The notes under the pieces were generated by a model. It was not told where the DNA came from. It searched no databases and saw only the letters and a program-made list of their open reading frames with translations. A stretch of 20,706 nucleotides of DNA from positions 1 through 20,706 of the forward strand of contig CAYLYS010000046.1 in NCBI GenBank assembly GCA_964388175.1, read 5' to 3'. Positions 6,483 to 13,281 of this stretch are shown here, piece after piece (positions within the stretch are counted from its first letter, which is position 1; every line of letters starts with the position of its first letter). This stretch comes from JAITWN01 sp964388175. GTDB taxonomy: Bacteria > Pseudomonadota > Gammaproteobacteria > SZUA-140. Made by a program: the position numbers and the translations under genes.

Positions 6483-9286
6483 GTCACTTCCCCTTCATCG
6501 TCGGCGAATCCGGTCGCATCGTTGATGCGGCACAGCGCGGTCAGACCGCAGTAGGTACAGGTCGAGGGATAGCGCTTGGGATCGACCGCTGCCGCACCGG
6601 CGCGGAAATCCGCCGCCAGCTTCTCGATCACCTGTGCCCAGGTACGGCGCTGCGCATCCCAGGAGCCGTCCGCACCGGTATGGACGACATGGGCATGGGC
6701 AGTCTGCGCATAGGCGCGCACGTTCCTGTCGCCGGGAGCGATGCCCTCGTTTTCGGCGACACCGACGTAGCCGACTTCACCGGGCTTGAGACAGGCGAAC
6801 AGAATCGCTTGCAGCTCATCGCCCAGCGTCAGACTGTACAAAGGCAGCTGCGGCTCATCGGGACGTTCGCCGAACCAGTCATCGAGCGATACCGCGCCGG
6901 TCTTGTAATCGATGACTGCGCAGCGCCCGTCCGCGAGACGATCGAGACGATCGATCCTGAGCTTCACTTCGAGACCGCCGACCGTGATCAGACGCTGCGT
7001 CTCGGTCTGTTCGACGGTGAAAGGCGTGCGCCGGCTTTCGACCGCCAGCCACTCGCGCAATCGGCGCAGCAGGCGCCAGCGCTCGACATCACGGAATTTC
7101 CGCGTATACAGCCGTGGCCGCCGGGCGGCGAAACGCTGCAGCGCTTCGTCGACGACGGGTGCGAGCAGCGCCTCCAGCGCCGGCCCATCCAACTCGTGCA
7201 GGGCCGCGCTGCCGCCCAGTGCCTGCCAGAGCCGATCGAGCACGTCATGCATCAGCGTGCCGCGTTCGCTGGCAGCCGCGCCGACCGTGGCTTCCGCCAA
7301 CGGCTTGGCATGCAGCCGCAGTTCGGCGCAGGCGCGGAACGGACAGGCCGCCTGCAACTGGAACAGCTTCGCACCACCCGGCGCTTCCCGCGCCGCGTAC
7401 GGCGGCGCCGCTGCATCGTCGATCGTTTCCAGGCGCGCGCTGGCCTGCACCTGCTGGTAGTAAAAAGGTGGCGCTTGCGGCGCCGTATTCGCGGTGCCGG
7501 ATAGATTGCCAGGTAAATTGCCAGGTAAATTACCGGGTAAATTGCTGGATGGATTACCGGAGAGATTCCCGGGCAGATCGCCGAGCAGCGGGCTGATGCG
7601 CAGGGCGCGATCGCCATCGAGCAAAGCATGGCTGAAACAGACTTCCGGCGCCGCCCGCTGCAGGCGCTCGGTGATGCGGCGGGCGAGTTCGAGTTCGCGT
7701 TCCGCGCTGGCGCGCGGCAATCCGAGGCGGCGCTGGATCGCCGGCGGCAGAAAGGGATTGGGATCGGGCGCCGGCGGCCACACGCCGTCGTGCAGACCGA
7801 GCACCCACAGATGATCGAAACGCATGCCGGCGGCTTCGAGCAGGCCCATGATCTGGACTGGCGCTTCTGTTTCCGCGGCGGGCTGAAACACCTGCTCGGC
7901 GGACAGGCGGCGCAGCCAGGACAGCGCTTCGCTCAGTCTCATCTCCGCCATGACCTGATCGAGACCGGCCAGGCTGCAGACCAGTTGCCGCCACGCCTCG
8001 ACCGCCTGGTATTCATCGCTGTCGAGCGCGCGTTCGCCTGGCCATCCCAGCATGTGCAGCAATTGCAGCAGGCGCTCGGCCCAGGCGCCCGGCGGCAATG
8101 CAGCGGGCAAGGCGCGTGCGGCTCGCTGCCAGCGCGCCAGGGCGGCAGCCAGCAGCGGACTGGCGTGCGCTCCCTCCTCCGCTGCCATTGCCGCCAGCAT
8201 GCCCGGTGCCACCACCGCTTCGCCGCGCTCACGCAGGCGCACATCGAGCAGACCGCGCGCGCTCATCTCGCGCTCACCGCCAGTGAAAAACGGCGAACGC
8301 AGCAGTGCGCCGGCTTGTGCCAGCGACGGATCGGCGGCCAGCATGTCGAGCGCGGTCAGCGCCGCGTGCACGGGCGGATGATCGGCGAGGGGCAGTCCCA
8401 GGGAAACGTTGTACGGTGCCCGCTGCGCGATGTTGCCCGGCAGTATCGTCTGCGGCGACAGCGCATCATCCATGATGCGTCGCACGGCCGCGCGGTGGGC
8501 GGCGAGATCGGGCACGACGATGGCAATGCGCACGCCGTCACCACGCTCTTCCAGACGGCGGCGCGCCCATTGCGCCGCCGCGCGGATTTCATCCTGCGCA
8601 TCGGTGCAGGCATGCAGCACACTCTGTCCCACTGGCGCAGCGTCCGGTGTTTCGATCGTCACCTCCGCGCCCGCTGCCGCCGCTGCCTGCAGCAGCGCGC
8701 GCTGCTGCGGCGTGATGTCGTCGAAGCCGGCGCAGTACAAGCGCGTCGGCGGCTTCAATACGCCATCGGCATAGGCGCTGGCGAGCACATCGGGAAGCCT
8801 GGCGCCGTCGATCCAGCCGTGCTCACGGCAGCGCGCATCGAAGGCGCGCGACCAGGCGAGGAAGATACGCGCATCGGGCCCCGGCGCGGCCGCCGCCATC
8901 ACTTCCGGCGACAACGCCCAGGCGTACTGCAGCTGTCGCGCTTCGGCGGCGAGACGCGCGGTGGCGGCGGGGCGCAGCAGCCGCGCACCCGCGGCCGAAG
9001 CATCGACGATCTCGCACCACAGGGCGTGTTCCTGCAGCGGATTGAGCAGCGTACCGGGTTCGGGCAAGGTGGAGACGGCGGCGCCGAACAGCAGCGTTTC
9101 CCAGTCCCGTCGCAGCCAGGCGCGCCAGGGCAGGATGTCCGGTGTCTCCCAGACGGCGCGTCCCGCCGCCTGTTCGCACCGCGCCCATTCGCCGAGCAGC
9201 GCGCGCGCGAGACGATTGTTCGCGGTGACGATGATGGCGCCCGGCTCGATCGCAGCGAGCGCGGGATAGGAGCGCCGTCCGTTCAA
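6479..9286 (-). CDS. AddB-like PD-(D/E)XK nuclease family protein (probable DNA repair protein)
   Basis: Partner of the AddA-like helicase and similar to the gammaproteobacterial AddB-type family called probable DNA repair protein. The N-terminus (GAIIVTANNRLARALL) has the family start but no P-loop, so this subunit is probably not an ATPase. The C-terminal nuclease has VIDYKTG (Asp793, Lys795). Cys648 and the C-x2-C-x5-C set Cys910/913/919 match the spacing of the AddB 4Fe-4S cluster. The TTG at 9286 is chosen as start because it overlaps the dsbC stop as TTGA and leaves the expected short lead-in, giving 935 residues. The frame is open to an ATG at 9508, but that would overlap dsbC by over 200 bases with non-homologous sequence. 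Residues 569-600 are a Gly-Asn-Leu-Pro repeat linker. The stop overlaps the next start by ATGA. Confidence 0.9.
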   Translation of the reverse strand: MNGRRSYPALAAIEPGAIIVTANNRLARALLGEWARCEQAAGRAVWETPDILPWRAWLRRDWETLLFGAAVSTLPEPGTLLNPLQEHALWCEIVDASAAGARLLRPAATARLAAEARQLQYAWALSPEVMAAAAPGPDARIFLAWSRAFDARCREHGWIDGARLPDVLASAYADGVLKPPTRLYCAGFDDITPQQRALLQAAAAAGAEVTIETPDAAPVGQSVLHACTDAQDEIRAAAQWARRRLEERGDGVRIAIVVPDLAAHRAAVRRIMDDALSPQTILPGNIAQRAPYNVSLGLPLADHPPVHAALTALDMLAADPSLAQAGALLRSPFFTGGEREMSARGLLDVRLRERGEAVVAPGMLAAMAAEEGAHASPLLAAALARWQRAARALPAALPPGAWAERLLQLLHMLGWPGERALDSDEYQAVEAWRQLVCSLAGLDQVMAEMRLSEALSWLRRLSAEQVFQPAAETEAPVQIMGLLEAAGMRFDHLWVLGLHDGVWPPAPDPNPFLPPAIQRRLGLPRASAERELELARRITERLQRAAPEVCFSHALLDGDRALRISPLLGDLPGNLSGNPSSNLPGNLPGNLPGNLSGTANTAPQAPPFYYQQVQASARLETIDDAAAPPYAAREAPGGAKLFQLQAACPFRACAELRLHAKPLAEATVGAAASERGTLMHDVLDRLWQALGGSAALHELDGPALEALLAPVVDEALQRFAARRPRLYTRKFRDVERWRLLRRLREWLAVESRRTPFTVEQTETQRLITVGGLEVKLRIDRLDRLADGRCAVIDYKTGAVSLDDWFGERPDEPQLPLYSLTLGDELQAILFACLKPGEVGYVGVAENEGIAPGDRNVRAYAQTAHAHVVHTGADGSWDAQRRTWAQVIEKLAADFRAGAAAVDPKRYPSTCTYCGLTALCRINDATGFADDEGEVT
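7497..7592 (-). repeat. 12-bp tandem repeat, about eight degenerate copies, in the addB-like linker
   Basis: Consecutive 12-bp units from 7497: CCGGATAGATTG, CCAGGTAAATTG, CCAGGTAAATTA, CCGGGTAAATTG, CTGGATGGATTA, CCGGAGAGATTC, CCGGGCAGATCG and a decayed eighth. On the coding strand they give a 4-residue period (GNLP, GNLS, SNLP) at residues 569-600, before the nuclease domain. The block is noticeably more AT-rich than the surrounding gene. Copies in the middle are most alike and those at the edges most diverged, as expected of expansion followed by decay. Confidence 0.93.
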
Positions 9287-10083
9287 GGTACCGCGGCTTG
9301 CGCGTCCAGATAAGTGACGAGCTGCGCCGCGGGCACATATCCGGGCAAGCTGCTGCCGTCGGGGAATACCAGGGTGGGCGTACCGCTGACGCCGAAGTCG
9401 GCGGCGAGCGCGAGCTGGGCGCGCACCGGATTGTCGCACTGAGTGGCTTTCACCGCTTGGCCGTTCTTGGCGCGCGTCAGCGCGGCGGGACGATCCTCCG
9501 CGCACCACACCGACACCATCTTGTCGTAAAGCGGCGTATCGGCGCCGCTGCGCGGGAACGCGAGATAACGCACTTCGATGCCGCGCGCGTTGTACTCGTC
9601 GATTTCGGCATGGAGACGGCGGCAGTAAGTGCAGTCCACATCGGTAAACACATGGATCACATACTTGGTCTCACCTTTCGGGGCGAAGACGATGGTATCG
9701 CGCACATCGAGCGTCTGCAGCAATCCCACGCGCAGCGTGGCGCGCCGGGTTTCGGTGACGTTTTCGCGCGTGCTCAGATCCAGCAGTTCTCCCTGCAGCA
9801 CGTAGCGCGCGTCGTCGCTGATGTAGAAGATCTGCGCGCCGTAGCTGACTTCGTGGAAACCGGCGATCGGCGCGGGCCGGATATCGTCCGGCCGTTCATC
9901 GGGAATGATCCGGCCCAACGCTTCGGCCAGAACCCCGGGTGTTTCCGCCGATGTCTTTGTCGATATCTTCGCCGGCATCTCCGTCGACATCTCTGGCGAC
10001 ACCTCTGGCGGCGGCTCGGCACAGGCGGAAAGTATCGTGCAGCACAGCACGACGGCCGAAAGCGAAACGAACGGTTTGATCAT
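9283..10083 (-). CDS. dsbC: DsbC-family thiol:disulfide interchange protein, predicted lipoprotein
   Basis: Periplasmic disulfide isomerase with a thioredoxin fold. Active site CTYC (151-154), cis-proline in SGTP (Pro236) and a second cysteine pair (Cys194 in VWCAEDR, Cys216) match the layout of E. coli DsbC; an N-terminal dimerisation domain precedes the thioredoxin domain. E. coli DsbC is a soluble periplasmic protein, but here the signal peptide ends in a lipobox, ILSAC, with Cys21 followed by Ala-Glu. It should therefore be lipid-anchored, and lacking Asp at +2 it is predicted to go to the outer membrane (inference). The ATG at 10083 gives 266 residues and the best signal peptide; a GTG at 10095 adds four residues and lacks a clear ribosome-binding site. 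Residues 26-49 form a 4-residue-period linker. It follows xerD, as in E. coli, and overlaps the addB-like start as TTGA. Confidence 0.93.
   Translation of the reverse strand: MIKPFVSLSAVVLCCTILSACAEPPPEVSPEMSTEMPAKISTKTSAETPGVLAEALGRIIPDERPDDIRPAPIAGFHEVSYGAQIFYISDDARYVLQGELLDLSTRENVTETRRATLRVGLLQTLDVRDTIVFAPKGETKYVIHVFTDVDCTYCRRLHAEIDEYNARGIEVRYLAFPRSGADTPLYDKMVSVWCAEDRPAALTRAKNGQAVKATQCDNPVRAQLALAADFGVSGTPTLVFPDGSSLPGYVPAAQLVTYLDAQAAVP
9947..10018 (-). repeat. 12-bp tandem repeat, six degenerate copies, in the dsbC linker
   Basis: Units from 9947: GCCGATGTCTTT, GTCGATATCTTC, GCCGGCATCTCC, GTCGACATCTCT, GGCGACACCTCT, GGCGGCGGCTCG. They encode the run PEVS, PEMS, TEMP, AKIS, TKTS, AETP just after the lipidated cysteine, probably a flexible tether. 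The period equals that of the arrays in the two downstream genes, although the unit sequence differs. Confidence 0.87.
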
Positions 10084-10161
10084 GACAGGATCCACACTGA
10101 ATATTTATCGAAACTGTGCACCTATCATAGCAGAGGCGGCAACGCGGCGACCGGACCGGCG

Positions 10162-11037
10162 TCACCCTCGCGGATGATGGCGTGCGTGCAGTTCCTTGAG
10201 ACGCTCGCGCGCGACGTGGGTATAAATCTGTGTGGTCGAAAGATCGGCGTGGCCGAGCAGCATCTGCAGGCTGCGCAGATCGGCGCCGTGATCGAGCAGA
10301 TGGGTAGCGAAGGCGTGGCGCAGGGTATGCGGCGACAGCGGCTTGTCGATGCCCGCCCGCAAGGCATAGCGCTTGATCAGATACCAGAACGCCTGGCGCG
10401 TCATCGCCGTGCCGCGGGCGGTGACGAAGGCCGCCTCCGCACTGCGCCCGGCGAGCAGCGCCGGCCGCGATTCATGCAGATAGGCTTCCAGCCAGCGCAG
10501 CGCCTCCTCACCGAGCGGCACCAGGCGATCCTTGCCGCCCTTGCCCAGCACACGCACCACGCCCTGGCGGGCGTTGATCCGCCCCAGCGGCAGATTCACC
10601 AGCTCCGACACGCGCAGGCCGGCGGCATAGAGGATTTCGAGCATGGCGCGATCCCGCAGACCAGCCGCAGCGTGCACATCCGGCACCGCGAGCAGCGCTT
10701 CGACTTCGTTTTCGGTCAGGGAGGCAGGCAGGGGACGGCCGAGGCGCGGCGACGGCAGCCGCGCGCTGGGATCGGTGCCGCGTGCGCCGGTATGGACCAG
10801 ATGGCGGTAGAAGCGCCGCAGCGTGGACACCAGGCGCGCGGCACTGCGCGGACGCGTTCCGCTCTGCAGGCGGTGGGCGAGATATTCGTGCAGATCCCCC
10901 GCCTCCGCCTGCTCCAGCGCGAGACCACGCGGTGCCAGCCAGCGGCCGAAGCCGAGCAGATCGGTGCGATAGGCGTCGAGCGTGGCGCGGCTCAGACCGC
11001 GCTCCGTCCACAGTGCGTCGAGAAAGCGCTCGATCAC
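10162..11037 (-). CDS. xerD: Site-specific tyrosine recombinase XerD
   Basis: XerD works with XerC at the dif site, under FtsK control, to resolve chromosome dimers. The 291-residue product has the N-terminal SAM-like DNA-binding domain (start IERFLDALW) and the catalytic domain with the full set Arg142 (GLRVSEL), Lys166 (GKGGKDR), His237 and Arg240 (HTLRH), His263 (LGHADL) and nucleophile Tyr272 (TQIYTHV). The spacing is the same as in E. coli XerD. The chromosomal neighbours (rplS upstream, dsbC downstream) indicate the housekeeping XerD and not a phage integrase. The start is a GTG at 11037 with only a weak ribosome-binding site; no in-frame ATG precedes it, so the start is less certain than the identity. 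The gene begins 25 bases after the upstream small gene, so co-transcription is likely. Confidence 0.94.
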   Translation of the reverse strand: MIERFLDALWTERGLSRATLDAYRTDLLGFGRWLAPRGLALEQAEAGDLHEYLAHRLQSGTRPRSAARLVSTLRRFYRHLVHTGARGTDPSARLPSPRLGRPLPASLTENEVEALLAVPDVHAAAGLRDRAMLEILYAAGLRVSELVNLPLGRINARQGVVRVLGKGGKDRLVPLGEEALRWLEAYLHESRPALLAGRSAEAAFVTARGTAMTRQAFWYLIKRYALRAGIDKPLSPHTLRHAFATHLLDHGADLRSLQMLLGHADLSTTQIYTHVARERLKELHARHHPRG

Positions 11038-11062
11038 GCTCTGCTGCGCGCCATCGGCGCGC

Positions 11063-11440
11063 TCAGAGGCGGTCGAGTCGTTCCTTGTCCCCGGGCGAGG
11101 CTTGATGATTGATTCCCATCACAATGTCGGCGAGTTCCCGCTCGGCGGGCGCAGCCGTCTCGTCACTCGTCAGCGTGCGCAGCTTTTCGCGGTCGGCGCC
11201 GCCGACCTGATGATTCATCTTCAGCAGCACATTGGCGATGGTGCGCTCGCCGGGCGTGGCCGTATCCGCGCCGGCGATGCCGCTCAGCACTTTCTGATCG
11301 GCGGCCGAAGGACGGTGATCCAGATTCTTGACTATCTGCGCCATCTCTTTGATGGCATTGGAATCCTGCTGGGCAAGCAGGGCTGGCGGCAGCAGCATTG
11401 CCAGCACGGGGAGCAGCACGAGAAGCAATCGTCCGTTCAT
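11063..11440 (-). CDS. Small secreted protein with three helical repeats, unknown function
   Basis: I do not recognise this 125-residue protein. It starts with an uncharged hydrophobic signal peptide (about residues 5-23, likely cleaved near LLA-QQ) and then repeats one module three times: residues 29-55, 66-90 and 101-125. Shared positions are I/L-A-x-I/L-V/L, then Asn-His (Asp-His in copy 1), Asp and L-x-x-L. The modules are joined by similar Ala/Thr/Glu-rich linkers containing TPGE or APAE. Each looks like two short helices around a turn. There is no cysteine or transmembrane segment beyond the signal. The start is certain: AGGAGGAG ends just before the ATG. It lies between rplS and xerD. 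A hairpin and a possible promoter precede it, so it may have its own transcript. A periplasmic location is inferred. Confidence 0.8.
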   Translation of the reverse strand: MNGRLLLVLLPVLAMLLPPALLAQQDSNAIKEMAQIVKNLDHRPSAADQKVLSGIAGADTATPGERTIANVLLKMNHQVGGADREKLRTLTSDETAAPAERELADIVMGINHQASPGDKERLDRL

Positions 11441-11460
11441 GGTCTCCTCCTATGGGTCTG

Positions 11461-11486
11461 GGCAGCCGGCGTTGGCGCCGGCTGCC
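11461..11486 (-). other. Perfect 11-bp hairpin ahead of the small secreted-protein gene
   Basis: GGCAGCCGGCG (11461-11471) pairs perfectly with CGCCGGCTGCC (11476-11486) around TTGG. Neither side carries a T-run, so it is not a canonical intrinsic terminator, although it is the only strong structure downstream of rplS. It ends about 10 bases before the AGGAGGAG ribosome-binding site of the next gene. It may protect an RNA end, reduce read-through from the ribosomal operon or affect translation. Confidence 0.6.
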
Positions 11487-11488
11487 TA

Positions 11489-11517
11489 GTCATATAACGA
11501 TCGAGGGACGATTACAA
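11489..11517 (-). promoter_or_regulatory. Possible sigma70 promoter for the small secreted-protein gene
   Basis: On the minus strand TTGTAA (11512-11517) and TATGAC (11489-11494) are separated by exactly 17 bp, each matching the consensus at 4 of 6 bases. The stretch is AT-richer than its surroundings. The predicted start site would fall within the hairpin arm. The call rests on sequence match alone. Confidence 0.33.
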
Positions 11518-11562
11518 GTCCGGAACGCACCGCACACGCGGCGGCCGGAAAGCAGCGGAGGC

Positions 11563-11907
11563 TCAGAGCTTCTCGCGGATTCTCGCCGCCTTGCCGCGCA
11601 GTTCGCGCAGGTGGTACAGCTTGGCGCGGCGAACGGCGCCGCGGCGCTTCACCTCGATGCTGTGAATGAGCGGGCTGTAGGTCTGGAACACGCGCTCGAC
11701 GCCCTCGCCATGGGAGATCTTGCGGACGGTGAAAGCCGAATTCAGACCGCGGTTGCGCTTGGCGATGACCACGCCGGCGAAGGCCTGCAGACGCTCGCGC
11801 TGACCTTCCTTGACCTTGACCTTGACTTCGATGGTATCGCCGGTGCCGAACTCGGGAACCTCGCGCGCCATCTGCTCGGCTTCGAGCTGGCTGATGATAT
11901 TGCTCAT
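11563..11907 (-). CDS. rplS: 50S ribosomal protein L19
   Basis: L19 sits at the 30S-50S interface of the ribosome. The 114-residue product aligns with E. coli L19 from MSNII to the KAARI end, with the conserved block of VIAKRNRGLNSAFTVRKIS and SIEVKRRGAVRRAKLY. The ATG at 11907 is used because it matches the family start and has GAGGAGAAG upstream; the frame is open a further 19 codons upstream but that sequence is not L19. It is last in the classic rpsP-rimM-trmD-rplS order, 46 bases after trmD. No clear T-tailed terminator follows it. Confidence 0.98.
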   Translation of the reverse strand: MSNIISQLEAEQMAREVPEFGTGDTIEVKVKVKEGQRERLQAFAGVVIAKRNRGLNSAFTVRKISHGEGVERVFQTYSPLIHSIEVKRRGAVRRAKLYHLRELRGKAARIREKL

Positions 11908-11953
11908 CTCTAGACTTCTCCTCGGAATGAATCCTGTACTCTGTTCTGCGTTT

Positions 11954-12646
11954 TCAGCCGTCATGGACCTTGTCCAGCAAATCCGGCCGCTTGCGCATCG
12001 TCCGTTTCAATGCTTCCTGCCGGCGCCAGCGCTCGATCTCGCGATGATTGCCGCTCAGCAGTACATCCGGCACCTTCAGGCCGTCGATCTCCTGCGGCCG
12101 CGTATAGTGCGGATGATCGAGCAGACCCGCCACGAACGAATCCTGCTGCGCCGACTCTTCGTCACCGAGCACGCCGGGCAGCAGCCGCGCCACCGCATCG
12201 ATGACCACCGCCGCCGCCAGTTCGCCACCGCTGAGCACGTAATCGCCGATCGACAGCTCTTCGTCGATCTCGGTTTCGAGCACGCGCTCGTCGATGCCTT
12301 CGTAGCGCCCCGCCACCAGTAGCAGCCCCTGACCGCAAGCCGCGAGTTCACGGGCGTAATCGTGATCGAAGCGGCGTCCCTGCGGCGACAGATAGATCGC
12401 CCGGCACGGCCCCGCTGCCACTTTCGCCGCGCGGATCGCATCACGCAGCGGCTGCACCATCATCACCATGCCGGGACCACCGCCGTAGGGCCGGTCGTCC
12501 ACGGTGCGATGCACGTCATGCGTGTAATCGCGCGGATTCCAGGTTCCCAGCGTCAGCACATCGCCCTGCAGGGCGCGGCTGACCACACCCCAGCCGGTCA
12601 GCGCCGCGATCATCTGCGGGAACAGCGTCACCACCTCGATGCGCAT
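11954..12646 (-). CDS. trmD: tRNA (guanine-37-N1)-methyltransferase TrmD
   Basis: TrmD uses S-adenosylmethionine to methylate G37 in tRNAs with G at position 36, which prevents +1 frameshifting. The SPOUT trefoil-knot signatures are all present: YLSPQGRRFD, LLVAGRYEGIDERV and EELSIGDYVLSGGE, with the active-site region PQEIDGLKVPDVLLSGNH after them. The ATG at 12646 (MRIEVVTLFP) is the family start; an open extension upstream overlaps the end of rimM and is not homologous. At 230 residues it is about 25 shorter than E. coli TrmD: the protein ends just after RKRPDLL, so the last helical segment is missing. The methyltransferase domain is intact, so activity is expected. Confidence 0.97.
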   Translation of the reverse strand: MRIEVVTLFPQMIAALTGWGVVSRALQGDVLTLGTWNPRDYTHDVHRTVDDRPYGGGPGMVMMVQPLRDAIRAAKVAAGPCRAIYLSPQGRRFDHDYARELAACGQGLLLVAGRYEGIDERVLETEIDEELSIGDYVLSGGELAAAVVIDAVARLLPGVLGDEESAQQDSFVAGLLDHPHYTRPQEIDGLKVPDVLLSGNHREIERWRRQEALKRTMRKRPDLLDKVHDG

Positions 12647-12671
12647 GATCTCGCCAGTCCCAGTTCCGGCC

Positions 12672-13187
12672 TCAGTAATCCGGCTGCCAGTCCACCGTGA
12701 TTCGTCCTGCCGCGAGATCGACCTCGTCGACATAATATCCCGGCACGAACGGGATCAGATATTCCTGCTCGCCCCTGATCACCAGCACGTCCTGCGCGCC
12801 ATTGTCGATCAGATGATCGACCCGGCCGAAGTCGTAGCCCTCGCGATTGACGACGCGGGCGCCGATCAGGTCCGCCCAGTAATAACTACCCTCGCCCGGC
12901 GCCTGCAACTGGGCGCGATCGACGGCGATTTCCGCGCCGACCAGCCGCCGTGCCGATTCAGGATCGTCGTAACCTTCCAGTCGCACGACCAAGCCCTTGC
13001 CATGCGGTCGACCCTCACGCACGGTCAGCACCTGCCAGGCGCCATCCAGCCACAACCACCACGGGCTGTACTGCAATATGTTTTCCGGCGGGCTGGCATG
13101 GGAGTGGACTTTCAGCCATCCCTTCACGCCATAGGGCGCACCGAGGCGCCCCATGGTCAACAGCTTACGCTCGCCCTGCCCGCTCAT
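12672..13187 (-). CDS. rimM: Ribosome maturation factor RimM
   Basis: RimM binds ribosomal protein S19 and assists maturation of the 30S head. The 171-residue product has the N-terminal RimM barrel (TMGRLGAPYGVKGWLKV) and the C-terminal PRC barrel (VDHLIDNGAQDVLVI, then EYLIPFVPGYY). The ATG at 13187 is preferred: GGGAG lies at a suitable distance and the usual short lead-in precedes the GRLGAPYG motif. A longer frame beginning at 13262 would add 25 Gly/Ser/Pro-rich residues encoded by the short-repeat block between rpsP and rimM, which is unlikely to be translated. It lies 94 bases after rpsP and 25 bases before trmD. Confidence 0.96.
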   Translation of the reverse strand: MSGQGERKLLTMGRLGAPYGVKGWLKVHSHASPPENILQYSPWWLWLDGAWQVLTVREGRPHGKGLVVRLEGYDDPESARRLVGAEIAVDRAQLQAPGEGSYYWADLIGARVVNREGYDFGRVDHLIDNGAQDVLVIRGEQEYLIPFVPGYYVDEVDLAAGRITVDWQPDY

Positions 13188-13202
13188 CCCGCCGCTCCCG
13201 AA

Positions 13203-13248
13203 TCCGATCTGTATGGGATCCGATCCGGATCTGCTTCCGATCTGCTCC
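13203..13248. repeat. Cluster of five GATCYG repeats in the rpsP-rimM spacer
   Basis: The plus strand carries GATCTG or GATCCG at 13206, 13217, 13222, 13228 and 13239, five copies within 39 bases. The last two fall in near-copies of a 12-base unit (CCGGATCTGCTT and CCGATCTGCTCC). The block fills much of the 94-base gap between rpsP and rimM and stops just before the rimM ribosome-binding site. No function is known to me. Confidence 0.7.
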
Positions 13249-13281
13249 GGCGGCCGCGGCACGCCGGTATCGATAGCCGCT

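Noticed and set aside
7497..7592. CRISPR-like array
   Set aside because: The 12-bp units are directly adjacent with no spacers, lie inside a coding frame and have no cas genes nearby.
9287..9508. N-terminal 74-residue extension of the AddB-like protein from an ATG at 9508
   Set aside because: It overlaps the conserved end of dsbC by more than 200 bases and is Arg-rich, without resemblance to the family; the TTG at 9286 fits better.
10084..10161. Internal promoter for dsbC (TATGAT-like and AT-rich motifs in the xerD-dsbC gap)
   Set aside because: No -35 box lies at an acceptable distance from the -10-like motif, so I do not list it.
13188..13262. 25-residue N-terminal extension of RimM
   Set aside because: The sequence is made by the GATCYG repeat block, is absent from RimM proteins and lies upstream of a good ribosome-binding site and ATG at 13187.
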